In this document: piece by piece, positions 1-7,995 of the stretch | Layout of the letters: every line of letters starts with the position of its first letter | How positions within the stretch are numbered: the stretch's first letter is position 1 | Assembly: GCA_016297945.1 (NCBI GenBank) | Contig: JAEDFR010000019.1 | Coordinates: 1-35,487 of the forward strand | Source: Lachnospiraceae bacterium | Lineage (GTDB): Bacteria > Bacillota > Clostridia > Lachnospirales > Lachnospiraceae | Reading direction: 5' to 3' | DNA: 35,487 bases | The notes under the pieces: model-generated | Database searches by the model: none | The model's input: the letters and a program-made list of their open reading frames with translations, nothing else | Told to the model about the DNA's origin: nothing | Program-made: the position numbers and the translations under genes

Positions 1-4
1 ATAA

Positions 5-11
5 CCTCCTT
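5..11 (-). promoter_or_regulatory. Ribosome binding site of the next gene (probably spoIIIAF), which starts just outside the window
   Basis: The minus strand reads AAGGAGGT ending four bases from the window edge, a perfect Shine-Dalgarno sequence with no start codon yet in place. In known spoIIIA operons spoIIIAF follows spoIIIAE, so this is most likely its ribosome binding site. The roughly 60 bases between the spoIIIAE stop and this site contain only short, stop-interrupted frames. Confidence 0.7.
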
Positions 12-70
12 AATGACAGATATCCGACAAATCCGGCTATAAACATGCACGTTTTTTATACATCATCTTA

Positions 71-1123
71 CTATCCGGAATTCATTCCTAAGGTTGCGAC
101 TGCGATAGCAATGAAAAACATCCCACTTGAAAACAACTGGATACGTGATAATAAAAAAAAGCAGTCTGCCATTTTCCAAACATGTGCAGTAAACTTTTTT
201 TCACCCGATATTTGTAAAATAGCAGATGCTAAACGAACGATAAATCCATACATCAGTGTTGTGATTGCAGGCTTAAAGCACATAATAAACAAGATAAAAA
301 TACCGATAATTCCAATACTGTTTTTTACCAGAATTGCTCCTCTTAAAACCGTTTCTGTGATTACTGTTGCATAATCTCCCAGTCCGGGAATCAAAGAAAC
401 CGTTTTGATAATCCATTTACTTTGTACCCCGTCTATGGCCGGCATCAATCCTGCCTGCAGCATACTTCCTCCAATCGCCGCAAAAATAGCGGAACGGGTC
501 AGAAATATTATGATTTTTTTCAAAAGCGCAATTACCCCACCAAAACGGTTCCCCTCGGGTAACTGATTTAAAACATACAGTATACAAACAAGCCTTGCCA
601 TCGGCATCACAAATAGGGTCATGAGATTTTCAATTATAAAAAGCAGGAGCAATTGTAATTCATAATATGCAGTAGCCGTGACCGGACCACCTGACATTCC
701 CAACACCATACACAAAGATGGCATCAGAATTGCGCAGAAACTTTTCATTTCATCCAGAAATGACAGACATTGCTCATAGGATTGCAAAAACCATCTCATT
801 AAAATCAACGAGACAAATAAAAAAATGAAATAGCTTGAAAAAATCGTGATTTTCTTATCAGAAAACAAATCTGACAATCCTTGTAACAGTAATGCAAAAA
901 TTCCGAGCAAAAAAATACCTAGAAACAGGCTTTTGCATTGTTCTATATTTCCAAAAATAGTATCTTTAAAATACTGTAAAGAAATTTCTTTCAGTGACTC
1001 CAGATCACCATGCATCATTTCTTCCAGTAAATCTTCAAAGGAAATAAACTGATGTCCAAAAATCTGTTCCAAAAAACGATCAATATTCCGAAAATCCATT
1101 CCTTCTACTAATGTATCAGTCAT
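71..1123 (-). CDS. spoIIIAE: Stage III sporulation protein AE (SpoIIIAE)
   Basis: This is a polytopic membrane protein of the SpoIIIA-SpoIIQ channel (feeding tube) that links mother cell and forespore during engulfment. The 350-residue product has about 50 soluble N-terminal residues and then many hydrophobic segments from about residue 65 to the end. Conserved-looking patches include SLIPGLGDYATVITETVLRG and MSGGPVTATAYYE. The start is well supported: an AAGGAG lies 8 bases upstream, and the ATG overlaps the spoIIIAD stop by one base (TGATG). The Bacillus subtilis protein is about 400 residues and begins with a cleavable signal sequence. Here no hydrophobic leader precedes the soluble segment. 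The identification rests on both sequence and operon position. Confidence 0.93.
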   Translation of the reverse strand: MTDTLVEGMDFRNIDRFLEQIFGHQFISFEDLLEEMMHGDLESLKEISLQYFKDTIFGNIEQCKSLFLGIFLLGIFALLLQGLSDLFSDKKITIFSSYFIFLFVSLILMRWFLQSYEQCLSFLDEMKSFCAILMPSLCMVLGMSGGPVTATAYYELQLLLLFIIENLMTLFVMPMARLVCILYVLNQLPEGNRFGGVIALLKKIIIFLTRSAIFAAIGGSMLQAGLMPAIDGVQSKWIIKTVSLIPGLGDYATVITETVLRGAILVKNSIGIIGIFILFIMCFKPAITTLMYGFIVRLASAILQISGEKKFTAHVWKMADCFFLLSRIQLFSSGMFFIAIAVATLGMNSG

Positions 1124-1500
1124 CAGTAAAACTCCTTTATCACATCAATCAAATTCAGAAAAATGGGCATACCAATCAGCAACACACTGAATTTGCCGGC
1201 TGTTTCCACACTTTTTCCTATTGACACATATCCTGCATCCTTACAGATTTCTCCACAAAATTCACTGATATAAGATATCCCGACAATGCGCAAAAGTGTA
1301 TAAATATAAGCATCTGCATTTTTAATTTCTGAAGAAACCAATCGAATCATATCTGCAATATGAATAAATGAATCCATGCAGATCATAAAAAGAAAAACAC
1401 CGACACATACCGAAAAAACATATGCAAATTCCGGTTTTGTCTGCTTTATAAACATTGTGATTGCAACAGCGATAATCGCTAACAAACCAATTTTAATCAT
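1123..1500 (-). CDS. spoIIIAD: Stage III sporulation protein AD (SpoIIIAD)
   Basis: This is a small integral membrane component of the mother-cell/forespore channel. The 125-residue length is normal for the family. It has an N-terminal hydrophobic segment (IGLLAIIAVAITMFI), a second at about residues 28-45, and the family-like stretch YIYTLLRIVGISYISEFCGEICKDAG. An AGGAGA lies 8 bases before the ATG. The gene sits 11 bases after spoIIIAC and overlaps spoIIIAE by one base, which suggests translational coupling. SpoIIIAC and SpoIIIAD are related in sequence; the longer protein here is AD. Confidence 0.94.
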   Translation of the reverse strand: MIKIGLLAIIAVAITMFIKQTKPEFAYVFSVCVGVFLFMICMDSFIHIADMIRLVSSEIKNADAYIYTLLRIVGISYISEFCGEICKDAGYVSIGKSVETAGKFSVLLIGMPIFLNLIDVIKEFY

Positions 1501-1511
1501 GAAGCAGTCTC

Positions 1512-1706
1512 CTAAAATGAAAACAATTCTTCCATCGTTTGAAACAAATCAACCAGATAAGGAAGCACCCATGTAAGTACCAGTATAAATCCGCACAGAC
1601 TTACCAGATACGCATGTTCTTCCTTTCCGCTATGCTTTAAAACCTGATTTAACAAAGTAACCAGTATTCCCACCGCTGCAATTTTAAATAATATTCCGAC
1701 ACTCAT
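1512..1706 (-). CDS. spoIIIAC: Stage III sporulation protein AC (SpoIIIAC)
   Basis: This is a small two-helix membrane protein of the SpoIIIA channel. I place the start at the ATG at 1706, giving 64 residues beginning MSVGILFKIAAVGILVTLLN, because an AAAGGAG lies 8 bases upstream and the family is usually 65-68 residues. The open frame continues 25 codons further upstream, into spoIIIAB. That longer reading would overlap the previous gene and has no good ribosome binding site. Two hydrophobic segments are visible (about residues 3-20 and 35-53), separated by a charged KHSGKEEH turn. Confidence 0.93.
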   Translation of the reverse strand: MSVGILFKIAAVGILVTLLNQVLKHSGKEEHAYLVSLCGFILVLTWVLPYLVDLFQTMEELFSF

Positions 1707-1717
1707 GGAACACTCCT

Positions 1718-2236
1718 TTACCAAAGCAAAATAATCACGAATAAACTGATTAAAAACCCCATTGACTGATATAATCTGCATTTTTCTTCTTTTTGCTTAT
1801 CCATTTGCTCGTATTCATCTTTCATCATCTCGTACACATACTGCAATTGCTTCAGTTGTGCATCTCTGTCATAAAAACCGGTCTGATCAAATAAATGTAT
1901 CCATTCATTTTCGATTTTTGTCGGCAGAACCATTGGTATATGCTTCATCTGTTCTTTCCAAATCAAATTTAACTCTTTTCCTTCATTTAATTTGATAGTT
2001 TCTGCAGTATCCTGTAAAGCTTTTCCGATTTCTCCATCCTGCCTGAAAGAAACCTTGCAAATTGCTTCAGGAAGTGTCGCTCCTTCCGTCTTGATTTGGG
2101 CAATCATAAGTTCAATAGTTTTCATAAAAAGATGCAGATTCCCTTGCATTTCTTCATATGTAAAAGCCTGATTAAATCCTAAACATACACCGGAAAATAA
2201 AACCAGTATTCCTCCGACCAATTGCATTGTTTTCAT
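1718..2236 (-). CDS. spoIIIAB: Stage III sporulation protein AB (SpoIIIAB)
   Basis: This SpoIIIA channel component has 172 residues, matching the Bacillus subtilis length of about 171. It has an N-terminal hydrophobic helix (LVGGILVLFSGVCLGF), a long helical soluble domain (residues about 25-150) with a charged, probably coiled-coil stretch MMKDEYEQMDKQKEEK, and a C-terminal membrane helix ending in LFVIILLW. SpoIIIAB resembles the type II secretion protein GspF. Its ATG overlaps the stop of spoIIIAA (ATGA), so the two are translationally coupled. Confidence 0.94.
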   Translation of the reverse strand: MKTMQLVGGILVLFSGVCLGFNQAFTYEEMQGNLHLFMKTIELMIAQIKTEGATLPEAICKVSFRQDGEIGKALQDTAETIKLNEGKELNLIWKEQMKHIPMVLPTKIENEWIHLFDQTGFYDRDAQLKQLQYVYEMMKDEYEQMDKQKEEKCRLYQSMGFLISLFVIILLW

Positions 2237-3198
2237 CCTTTCTCAGCCAAAAGCTTTTGATTGTCATCATAAATGCTCCATACCTGTTTTTTGGATCCGT
2301 CCGTTTCCTTTTTCCAACGAAGAAAAATCAGTCTGCGAAATACCTTTTTTATGATTGAAAAAAAAGCATTCTTCTCCGAATAAATCTCGTTAAGACTATC
2401 ACCATGCACCGATGCCAGAATTTTTATTCCACATACCGAAGCTTTCTCTACTGCTTCATAATCACGTTGTAGTCCAAGTTCGTCCACAACAATAATTTCA
2501 GGTCCCATAGAGCGTATTGCCATCATCATTCCCTCTGCCTTTGGACAGGCATCTAAGACATCGGTTCTTTTTCCGACATGATTTTGAGGGACTCCCATAT
2601 AACAACCGGCCAGTTCTGATCTCTCATCAACAATGCAAATCTGTTTCCCGTCAGCAAATCGGTTACCATCTGAAAGGCTTTTCGTTATATCTCGCAGCAT
2701 CGTGGTCTTGCCAACTCCCGGAGAAGATATGATTAATGTATTAAGAAATTGTCCGTTATCAAACAAATATGGCAGTATCCCATCCCCTACACCAGGAATT
2801 TCATGTACAATTCTGACGTGCAAAAATTGCACCTGCTTCATCAGAGCAATTCTTCCATCCTGTAATACAACCTGTCCACATACACCAATTCTGTGACCAC
2901 CCGCAACGGTTAAAAAGCCCTGCTTAAGCTGACTTTCATATGCATAAGGTGAATAGTTACACATGTGATTAAATAAAACATCCATATCTTCTTTGGAAAA
3001 AACAAACCCTTTTTCCATTTCCTTATGCAGTCTTCCGTTTTTATCCGGAAAAAATTCCATTCTACCAATCACAAAGATACAGGGACAATTGACTCTTATC
3101 CTGATTTCCTGCAGATTATTTTCGATCTGATTTAAAGTGGAAAGCATACTGTGAAACTGTGTAGGAAACATATTTCTGATTTGATCTGATTTATTCAT
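2233..3198 (-). CDS. spoIIIAA: Stage III sporulation protein AA (SpoIIIAA), AAA+/secretion-type ATPase
   Basis: This is the putative motor ATPase of the SpoIIIA-SpoIIQ complex, related to type II/IV secretion ATPases, on the mother-cell face of the channel. Walker A is SSPGVGKTT at about residues 158-166. A Walker B-like IIVVDELG follows at about 233. The 321-residue length is normal. The start has GGAGG four bases before the ATG. It is the first gene of the operon. A perfect terminator lies just upstream and separates it from rseP, so it must have its own promoter. The operon is sigma-E driven in Bacillus. Confidence 0.95.
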   Translation of the reverse strand: MNKSDQIRNMFPTQFHSMLSTLNQIENNLQEIRIRVNCPCIFVIGRMEFFPDKNGRLHKEMEKGFVFSKEDMDVLFNHMCNYSPYAYESQLKQGFLTVAGGHRIGVCGQVVLQDGRIALMKQVQFLHVRIVHEIPGVGDGILPYLFDNGQFLNTLIISSPGVGKTTMLRDITKSLSDGNRFADGKQICIVDERSELAGCYMGVPQNHVGKRTDVLDACPKAEGMMMAIRSMGPEIIVVDELGLQRDYEAVEKASVCGIKILASVHGDSLNEIYSEKNAFFSIIKKVFRRLIFLRWKKETDGSKKQVWSIYDDNQKLLAEKG

Positions 3199-3213
3199 AT
3201 ATCCTCCGTGTAC

Positions 3214-3241
3214 AAACTATGTTTGTCCTTTAAATATATGA
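3214..3241 (-). promoter_or_regulatory. Candidate sigma-E promoter and SpoIIID box before spoIIIAA
   Basis: On the minus strand TCATATA (3235-3241) fits the sigma-E -35 pattern. It lies 13 bases before CATAGTTT (3214-3221), which matches 5 of 8 bases of the sigma-E -10 CATACAnT. Between them AAGGACAAAC (3221-3230) matches every position of the SpoIIID consensus WWRRACARNY. A perfect 6-bp dyad, ACAAAC-N3-GTTTGT (3212-3226), overlaps both. The weak points are the imperfect -10 and the very short leader it implies, since the start of transcription would fall near the GGAGG. Confidence 0.4.
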
Positions 3242-3262
3242 GATAGAAATGAAAATAGAACC

Positions 3263-3294
3263 AAAAAAGGATTGTTACCCTCCGGTAACAATCC
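3263..3294 (-). terminator. Intrinsic terminator of the pyrH-rseP group, overlapping the rseP stop
   Basis: The minus strand has an 11-bp perfect stem, GGATTGTTACC / GGTAACAATCC (3284-3294 with 3269-3279), a 4-base loop and then TTTTTT. The TAA stop codon of rseP lies inside the stem. It insulates the sporulation operon from vegetative read-through. Confidence 0.9.
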
Positions 3295-4378
3295 TTGCAA
3301 TATCATTATATAATACAACCACCATCAATAACATTAAAAGTGCAAAACCAACAAAATTGATAATTCCTTCCTTTTCCAGCGGCAGGGGTTTTCGCCGAAT
3401 CAATTCAATGATATATATGAAAAGTCTTCCGCCATCCAGAGCCGGAAACGGTATCAGATTTAAAACACCCAGATTGGCACTTAATAATATGGCAAAATTT
3501 AACATATTCAACCACACATAAAATGCACCGTCTGCTTTTGATTCGGTATAAATATCTCCTACTGTATCCGCCATGCCAACCGGTCCGGATAAGTCTTTTA
3601 CTCCGGCTTTTCCGCTAAGAAGCATGCCAAGACTTTTAATCGTCGTATCAATCCAGTATTTTACCTCATATCCACTATATAAAATGACCTTGGGAGGAGA
3701 AAGCTTTGTATAGCCGCCGGCCATGGATATCCCATAATAGTATCGTCCTGCCTCTTGTGAATATACAGGTGTTAAAACCGTATCATACAATTCTCCGTCT
3801 CTTTCATATGTGACATGCACCGGACTGCCATCCGATAGCATGGCTTCAATTGAAATCTCACGAAACAGGTGAATATTATGACGATTCAGCTTTATAATTA
3901 CATCACCGGGCTTCATACCTGCCGCCTCAGCACCTCCACCTTCCAAAACACTTCCCACAACCGGAAGATCCGTTCCAATACTGCCGACAATAAAAAGAGA
4001 TAAAAAGAAAGCAAGAATAAAATTAAAAATCGGACCGGCAAGGACCGTTGCCATTCGGGCAAATACCGGCGCATCCGGAAAAGCTTTTCCGTATTTCCCT
4101 TTCACAATAAAATCCGGTTGTTCTGTTTTTGTCTCTCCTGCCTCTATGGCAGTTTCCTGATATATTCCGTCCTCACCTTCAAACATACATGCTCCGCCTA
4201 TAGGCAGTAGTTTTAATGAATATCGGGTGCCGTTTCTATCAAAATGTAATAACGTTGGTCCCATTCCGATGGAAAACTCCACAACATGTATTCCGTTTGC
4301 CTTTGCAACAATAAAATGTCCAAATTCATGTGCAACGACTACAACACAAAAAATTAAAATAAAAAATACAATTCCCAA
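3275..4378 (-). CDS. rseP: RseP/RasP-type site-2 intramembrane zinc metalloprotease
   Basis: This membrane protease performs regulated intramembrane proteolysis, cutting anti-sigma factors and signal-peptide remnants. The zinc motif HEFGH is at residues 17-21 within the first transmembrane helix. A PDZ domain spans about residues 130-195 (GGGAEAAGMKPGDVIIKLN), and the second metal motif is in NLIPFPALDGGR near the C terminus. The 367 residues are normal. The start is a TTG at 4378 preceded by AAAGGTG, since no ATG gives the expected MGIVFF N terminus. It begins one base after the dxr stop, the standard cdsA-dxr-rseP order. Confidence 0.95.
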   Translation of the reverse strand: MGIVFFILIFCVVVVAHEFGHFIVAKANGIHVVEFSIGMGPTLLHFDRNGTRYSLKLLPIGGACMFEGEDGIYQETAIEAGETKTEQPDFIVKGKYGKAFPDAPVFARMATVLAGPIFNFILAFFLSLFIVGSIGTDLPVVGSVLEGGGAEAAGMKPGDVIIKLNRHNIHLFREISIEAMLSDGSPVHVTYERDGELYDTVLTPVYSQEAGRYYYGISMAGGYTKLSPPKVILYSGYEVKYWIDTTIKSLGMLLSGKAGVKDLSGPVGMADTVGDIYTESKADGAFYVWLNMLNFAILLSANLGVLNLIPFPALDGGRLFIYIIELIRRKPLPLEKEGIINFVGFALLMLLMVVVLYNDIARIVTGG

Positions 4379-4379
4379 A

Positions 4380-5528
4380 TCAGCAACACCTTTCTGCTAT
4401 TTGTTCATAACACCATTGTTCTGTCATCAAAATCTGCTCAACATCTGGCTTTGCAATCACCTGATGTCTCGACATTGTTTCTGCAATTATATCCGCAATA
4501 TCAAGGAATCTGATTTTTTCCTGCAAAAACAGACTGACTGCTTTCTCATTGGCAGCATTAAATACTGTAGGCATACTTCCACCTTTTTCAAATGCCTCAT
4601 AGGCCAGTTTTAATCCCTGAAATGTTTCCAAATCAGGTTTCTCAAAGCTAATCTGTCCAAGTTGAAAGAAATCAATTCCTGTTGTATTCATCGGTAAACG
4701 GTCCGGATAAAACAACGCATATTGAATGGGTAATTTCATATCCGGAAGTCCCAACTGTGCAATAACAGCACCATCCACATACTCTACCATAGAGTGTATG
4801 ATGCTTTGCGGATGAACTACAACCTGAATCTGATCATAATTCACATCAAAAAGCCAGCCCGCTTCCATAACCTCTAATCCTTTATTTACCATCGTTGCAG
4901 AATCTATGGTAATCTTGGGTCCCATTGACCAGTTGGGGTGTTTTAGTGCATCCTTTACGGTTTTATCTGCCAGTTGCTCTTTTGACATTCCTCTAAAGGG
5001 TCCTCCGGATGCCGTTAACAAAATTTTCTTTAATCTGTTTTTCGGTTCCCCGTTTAAGGATTGAAAAATAGCACTGTGTTCACTGTCAACCGGCAAAATG
5101 GATACTCCCATCTTTTTTGCCAATGGCATAATGATATGTCCCGCTGTAACCAGGGTTTCTTTATTGGCTAACGCAATATCCTTTCCGGCTTTTATGGCTT
5201 CAATTGTCGGCGTAATACCTATCATTCCCACAACAGCCGTTAATACAACATCCGCCTCTTCCATGGTACAAATTTCAATTAAACCGGACATTCCGGCAAG
5301 AACCGTCACATCGAGATCTGCCACCTTTGTTTTTAAAGCTTTTGCAGCCGCCTCATCAAACATAACGACTTTTTTCGGATGATACTTGCGTATCTGCGGT
5401 TCTATTTTTTCCACATTGCTTCCGGCTGCAAAAGCAACAACCTGCAATTTATCCGGATATGCATCAACAATTTCCAATGTCTGCGTTCCTATGGAACCGG
5501 TCGATCCTAAAACAACAATATTTTTCAT
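4380..5528 (-). CDS. dxr: 1-deoxy-D-xylulose 5-phosphate reductoisomerase
   Basis: This is the second enzyme of the MEP pathway. It converts DXP to 2-C-methylerythritol 4-phosphate with NADPH and a divalent metal, in the cytoplasm. The N-terminal Rossmann motif is GSTGSIGTQTLEI. Family motifs follow: ANKETLVTAG, the metal site in PVDSEHSAIFQ, the substrate loop LTASGGPFRG, HPNWSMGPKITIDSATMVNK and GLEVMEAGWLF. The 382-residue length is normal. AAGGA lies 7 bases before the ATG. It is followed at one base by rseP. With ispG at the other end of the window it shows that the organism uses the non-mevalonate pathway. Confidence 0.97.
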   Translation of the reverse strand: MKNIVVLGSTGSIGTQTLEIVDAYPDKLQVVAFAAGSNVEKIEPQIRKYHPKKVVMFDEAAAKALKTKVADLDVTVLAGMSGLIEICTMEEADVVLTAVVGMIGITPTIEAIKAGKDIALANKETLVTAGHIIMPLAKKMGVSILPVDSEHSAIFQSLNGEPKNRLKKILLTASGGPFRGMSKEQLADKTVKDALKHPNWSMGPKITIDSATMVNKGLEVMEAGWLFDVNYDQIQVVVHPQSIIHSMVEYVDGAVIAQLGLPDMKLPIQYALFYPDRLPMNTTGIDFFQLGQISFEKPDLETFQGLKLAYEAFEKGGSMPTVFNAANEKAVSLFLQEKIRFLDIADIIAETMSRHQVIAKPDVEQILMTEQWCYEQIAERCC

Positions 5529-5542
5529 TTTATTTCCTTATC

Positions 5543-5566
5543 TGACAAAGCATTATGCTTCTGTCA
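5543..5566 (-). other. Small stem-loop in the dxr leader
   Basis: TGACA-AAGC pairs with GCTT-(C)-TGTCA around an ATTAT loop, ending about 14 bases before the dxr start. It has no U-tract, so it is not a terminator. It could affect translation or mRNA stability. Function is unknown. Confidence 0.35.
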
Positions 5567-5634
5567 CAGTATAATGTTATTTTATCTTTCTTTGTTTTTT
5601 TCATACGTATTTATTTTAATGATATTGTAGAGCA

Positions 5635-5697
5635 AAAAGGTGTTTTGCCCTTAATGATATCAATGGATTGCTACGCACTTTGTGCTCTCGCAATCCA
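5635..5697 (+). repeat. Dispersed hairpin repeat, copy 1 (dxr-cdsA gap)
   Basis: The 210-base gap between cdsA and dxr carries a repeat unit. Its left part, 5635-5674 (AAAAGGTGTTTTG ... GGATTGCTAC), recurs in inverted orientation at 35110-35148 with only a few differences. Its right part is a hairpin TGGATTGC ... GCAATCCA (5664-5697) with an inner GCAC/GTGC stem, which resembles the hairpin at 29217-29254. There is no coding frame and no transposase, so it is probably a small non-autonomous or REP-like element. The rest of the gap shows nothing else convincing. Confidence 0.65.
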
Positions 5698-5738
5698 AAA
5701 ACATTCGAAATCCGCCCTAACCTAGCTACTTTCCGATA

Positions 5739-6560
5739 TCATTTTAATAATAAAACTGCCATGTAATAAATCATCGGCGAAGTAAAAATCACACTATCGA
5801 AACGATCCATAATGCCACCATGCCCCGGGATAAGCTTGCCATAATCCTTGATGTTAAAATTCCTTTTGATCGCAGATGCGGCAAGATCTCCAACCTGACT
5901 GATCATCGCTCCAACTGCCGAGATAACCGGGAATACCCAGAGCATATTTTCATTACTTGTACCGATGCGGATTAGTACAAACGCATATAGAAGTCCTACA
6001 ACAGCACTGCCGATTACACCACCAACAGCTCCTTCTATTGATTTTTTCGGGCTCAAAATTGGTGCCAATTTATGCTTGCCAATAGCCATTCCCACCAGAT
6101 AAGCACAGGTATCACAAATCCAGGAGCTGATAAAAATCAGCCAAACAATATAAAATCCATTTTCCAGGCATCGTGTCATATATAAATATGACAGCATAAT
6201 CGGTGCATAAATAAAAGAAAAGACGGCAGCCATAATCTGCTTTGCTTCATACTTCGGAAAAGTAAATACATATACAAATAAAATGGAAACAATCGTCAGA
6301 GTTATGGTTAACATAACAAACGTTTCTGTGTTCGCAAAATAAATAATCAAATAATATCCAATAATCCCCAACAAACCAAACCACTCGATCAGACAAGACT
6401 TTTTCATTTCTCCTCTGACCTTCATAGCCTTTGTCATTTCAAAATATGCAATGGCAGAAATCGCCAAAGTAAAAAGATATAACCATGGACCTCCTAAAGT
6501 CAGAACTGTTCCGATTATAAGCACCAAAACAACAGCGCTCCAAAATCTGGCTTTAAACAT
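5739..6560 (-). CDS. cdsA: Phosphatidate cytidylyltransferase (CDP-diglyceride synthase)
   Basis: This integral membrane enzyme makes CDP-diacylglycerol from phosphatidic acid and CTP, feeding all phospholipid synthesis. The 273-residue protein has about eight hydrophobic segments. The C-terminal family signature is clear: SAIKRNFNIKDYGKLIPGHG followed by GIMDRFDS, with the catalytic Asp/Lys residues. The start has AAGGAGG 7 bases upstream, inside the end of uppS, and the two genes are 2 bases apart. The stop is followed by the 210-base repeat-bearing gap rather than by a tight junction with dxr. Confidence 0.96.
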   Translation of the reverse strand: MFKARFWSAVVLVLIIGTVLTLGGPWLYLFTLAISAIAYFEMTKAMKVRGEMKKSCLIEWFGLLGIIGYYLIIYFANTETFVMLTITLTIVSILFVYVFTFPKYEAKQIMAAVFSFIYAPIMLSYLYMTRCLENGFYIVWLIFISSWICDTCAYLVGMAIGKHKLAPILSPKKSIEGAVGGVIGSAVVGLLYAFVLIRIGTSNENMLWVFPVISAVGAMISQVGDLAASAIKRNFNIKDYGKLIPGHGGIMDRFDSVIFTSPMIYYMAVLLLK

Positions 6561-6562
6561 TT

Positions 6563-7270
6563 CTACTCCTCCTTAACATTTCCAAACCGACGATCTCTTT
6601 CATTATAGACCGCAATTGCTTTTTCTAATTCCGCTTTTGTAAATGCCGGCCACGGCACATTCGTAAAATAGAATTCGGTATATGCAAGCTGCCATAAAAG
6701 GAAATTGGATATCCGCTCTTCGCCACTGGTTCGAATCATAAGATCCGGTTCCGGAATGCCTTTGGTATCCAGATAAGTTGAGAACAATTCTTCCGTCATA
6801 TCCTGCGAATCAATCATGCCATTTTTTGTATCCAGCATGATTTTTTTCACTGCCCGGATGATTTCGTCACGGCTTCCATAATTAAGTGCTATTTGAAAAT
6901 GCAGACCGTCATTGTTTACGGTTGCTTTTTCTAATTCATCAATCCGATTACAGATGTCCTCATCCAATCCACTCTTATCACCGATGACACGCACACACAT
7001 CCTGTTTTTTTCAGCCGTTTTCAGACAAGTCTTCATGTAATTACGCAAAAGCTTCATCAATGCATCGACTTCTTCTTTGGGTCGATTCCAGTTTTCGGTA
7101 GAAAACGCATAGACAGTCAAATACTGTATTCCCATCTTATATGCTTCTTCACATATAATCTCTACATTTTTACTGCCCTGTGCATGCCCATAATTTCTAG
7201 GCATGCCTTTGCTTTTCGCCCATCTTCCGTTTCCATCCAATATAATTGCAACATGATTCGGTACATTCAT
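6563..7270 (-). CDS. uppS: Undecaprenyl diphosphate synthase (cis-prenyltransferase)
   Basis: This enzyme condenses isopentenyl diphosphate onto farnesyl diphosphate to make the C55 lipid carrier for peptidoglycan and wall polymers. Motifs in order are HVAIILDGNGRWAK (catalytic Asp near residue 13), YGHAQGSKN, YLTVYAFSTENWNRP, LNYGSRDEI and DLMIRTSGEERISNFLLWQ, with the diphosphate-binding Arg. The 235-residue length is slightly short but complete. An AGAGGAAG precedes the ATG. It is separated from frr by 160 bases, so it may have its own promoter there, but I found no good match. Confidence 0.97.
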   Translation of the reverse strand: MNVPNHVAIILDGNGRWAKSKGMPRNYGHAQGSKNVEIICEEAYKMGIQYLTVYAFSTENWNRPKEEVDALMKLLRNYMKTCLKTAEKNRMCVRVIGDKSGLDEDICNRIDELEKATVNNDGLHFQIALNYGSRDEIIRAVKKIMLDTKNGMIDSQDMTEELFSTYLDTKGIPEPDLMIRTSGEERISNFLLWQLAYTEFYFTNVPWPAFTKAELEKAIAVYNERDRRFGNVKEE

Positions 7271-7383
7271 ATTCTGCTTCCTCTTCTAATATGACAATTT
7301 TGTTAATTATTAACCTCCACAGAAATACACATTGGAGAGCATTCATAATCATAATAAAAAACAGCTTTTTCTGTATTTTTGTT

Positions 7384-7422
7384 AACAAATACAAAATAAG
7401 GGGCAAAGCGCCCCCATTTGTT
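7384..7422 (-). terminator. Possible weak terminator after frr
   Basis: The frr-uppS gap contains GGGGC-N5-GCCCC (7400-7414). It is flanked by AACAAAT/ATTTGTT arms and followed on the minus strand by TTATTTTG. The stem is short and the T-run interrupted, so it would at best be partial and allow read-through to uppS. Confidence 0.4.
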
Positions 7423-7430
7423 ATATTTTA

Positions 7431-7982
7431 TTACACTGTCAGAATTTCTTTTGACTTTTCATCCACCATCTGGTCAATGTTTTTAATATATTTGTCTGTT
7501 AATTTCTGTAGTTCATCGGCAAGCTGCTTAGCTTCATCTTCAGATATTTCGCCTTTTCCAAGCTTTTTAAAGGCATCATTACCGTCACGACGGACATTTC
7601 TTACCACAACTTTATTCTCTTCACCCTTTTTCTTAATATCTTTCACTAAATCTTTACGACGCTCTTCTGTCAATTCCGGAAAAACGATGCGAACCACATT
7701 TCCGTCATTGGAAGGGGTAATACCTACATCAGACATCATAATGGCTTTTTCAATTTCTTTGATTAAGCTCTTTTCCCAAGGCGCAATCTGAATCATGCGC
7801 GGTTCGGGAACGCTGATATTGCCTACGCTCTGAATGGGTGTAGGTGTTCCGTAATAATCGACCTTTATTTTGTCAAGTACATGAGGATTGGCTCTTCCGG
7901 CACGAATTGAAGCAAAATCCGAAGCTAGAAAATCAATCGCTTTCTGCATTTTTTCATCATAAACTTTTAATCTTTCATCCAT
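7431..7982 (-). CDS. frr: Ribosome recycling factor
   Basis: This factor works with EF-G to split the post-termination ribosome complex. The 183 residues match the usual 185. Features include the conserved RAGRANPHVLDKIKVDYYG stretch (residues about 28-47), TPIQSVGNISVPEPR, and the C-terminal helix LQKLTDKYIKNIDQMVDEK. AGGAGG lies 8 bases before the ATG and overlaps the pyrH stop. The 13-base gap to pyrH is the usual pyrH-frr pair. Confidence 0.97.
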   Translation of the reverse strand: MDERLKVYDEKMQKAIDFLASDFASIRAGRANPHVLDKIKVDYYGTPTPIQSVGNISVPEPRMIQIAPWEKSLIKEIEKAIMMSDVGITPSNDGNVVRIVFPELTEERRKDLVKDIKKKGEENKVVVRNVRRDGNDAFKKLGKGEISEDEAKQLADELQKLTDKYIKNIDQMVDEKSKEILTV

Positions 7983-7995
7983 TTTTAATATCCTC

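Noticed and set aside
1..70. A coding start of spoIIIAF inside the window
   Set aside because: The possible ATG or GTG starts lack ribosome binding sites and give unfamiliar peptides. A perfect AAGGAGG at the edge shows that the true start lies outside.
7197..7406. 69-codon minus-strand frame before uppS
   Set aside because: It overlaps uppS out of frame, resembles no family and has no ribosome binding site.
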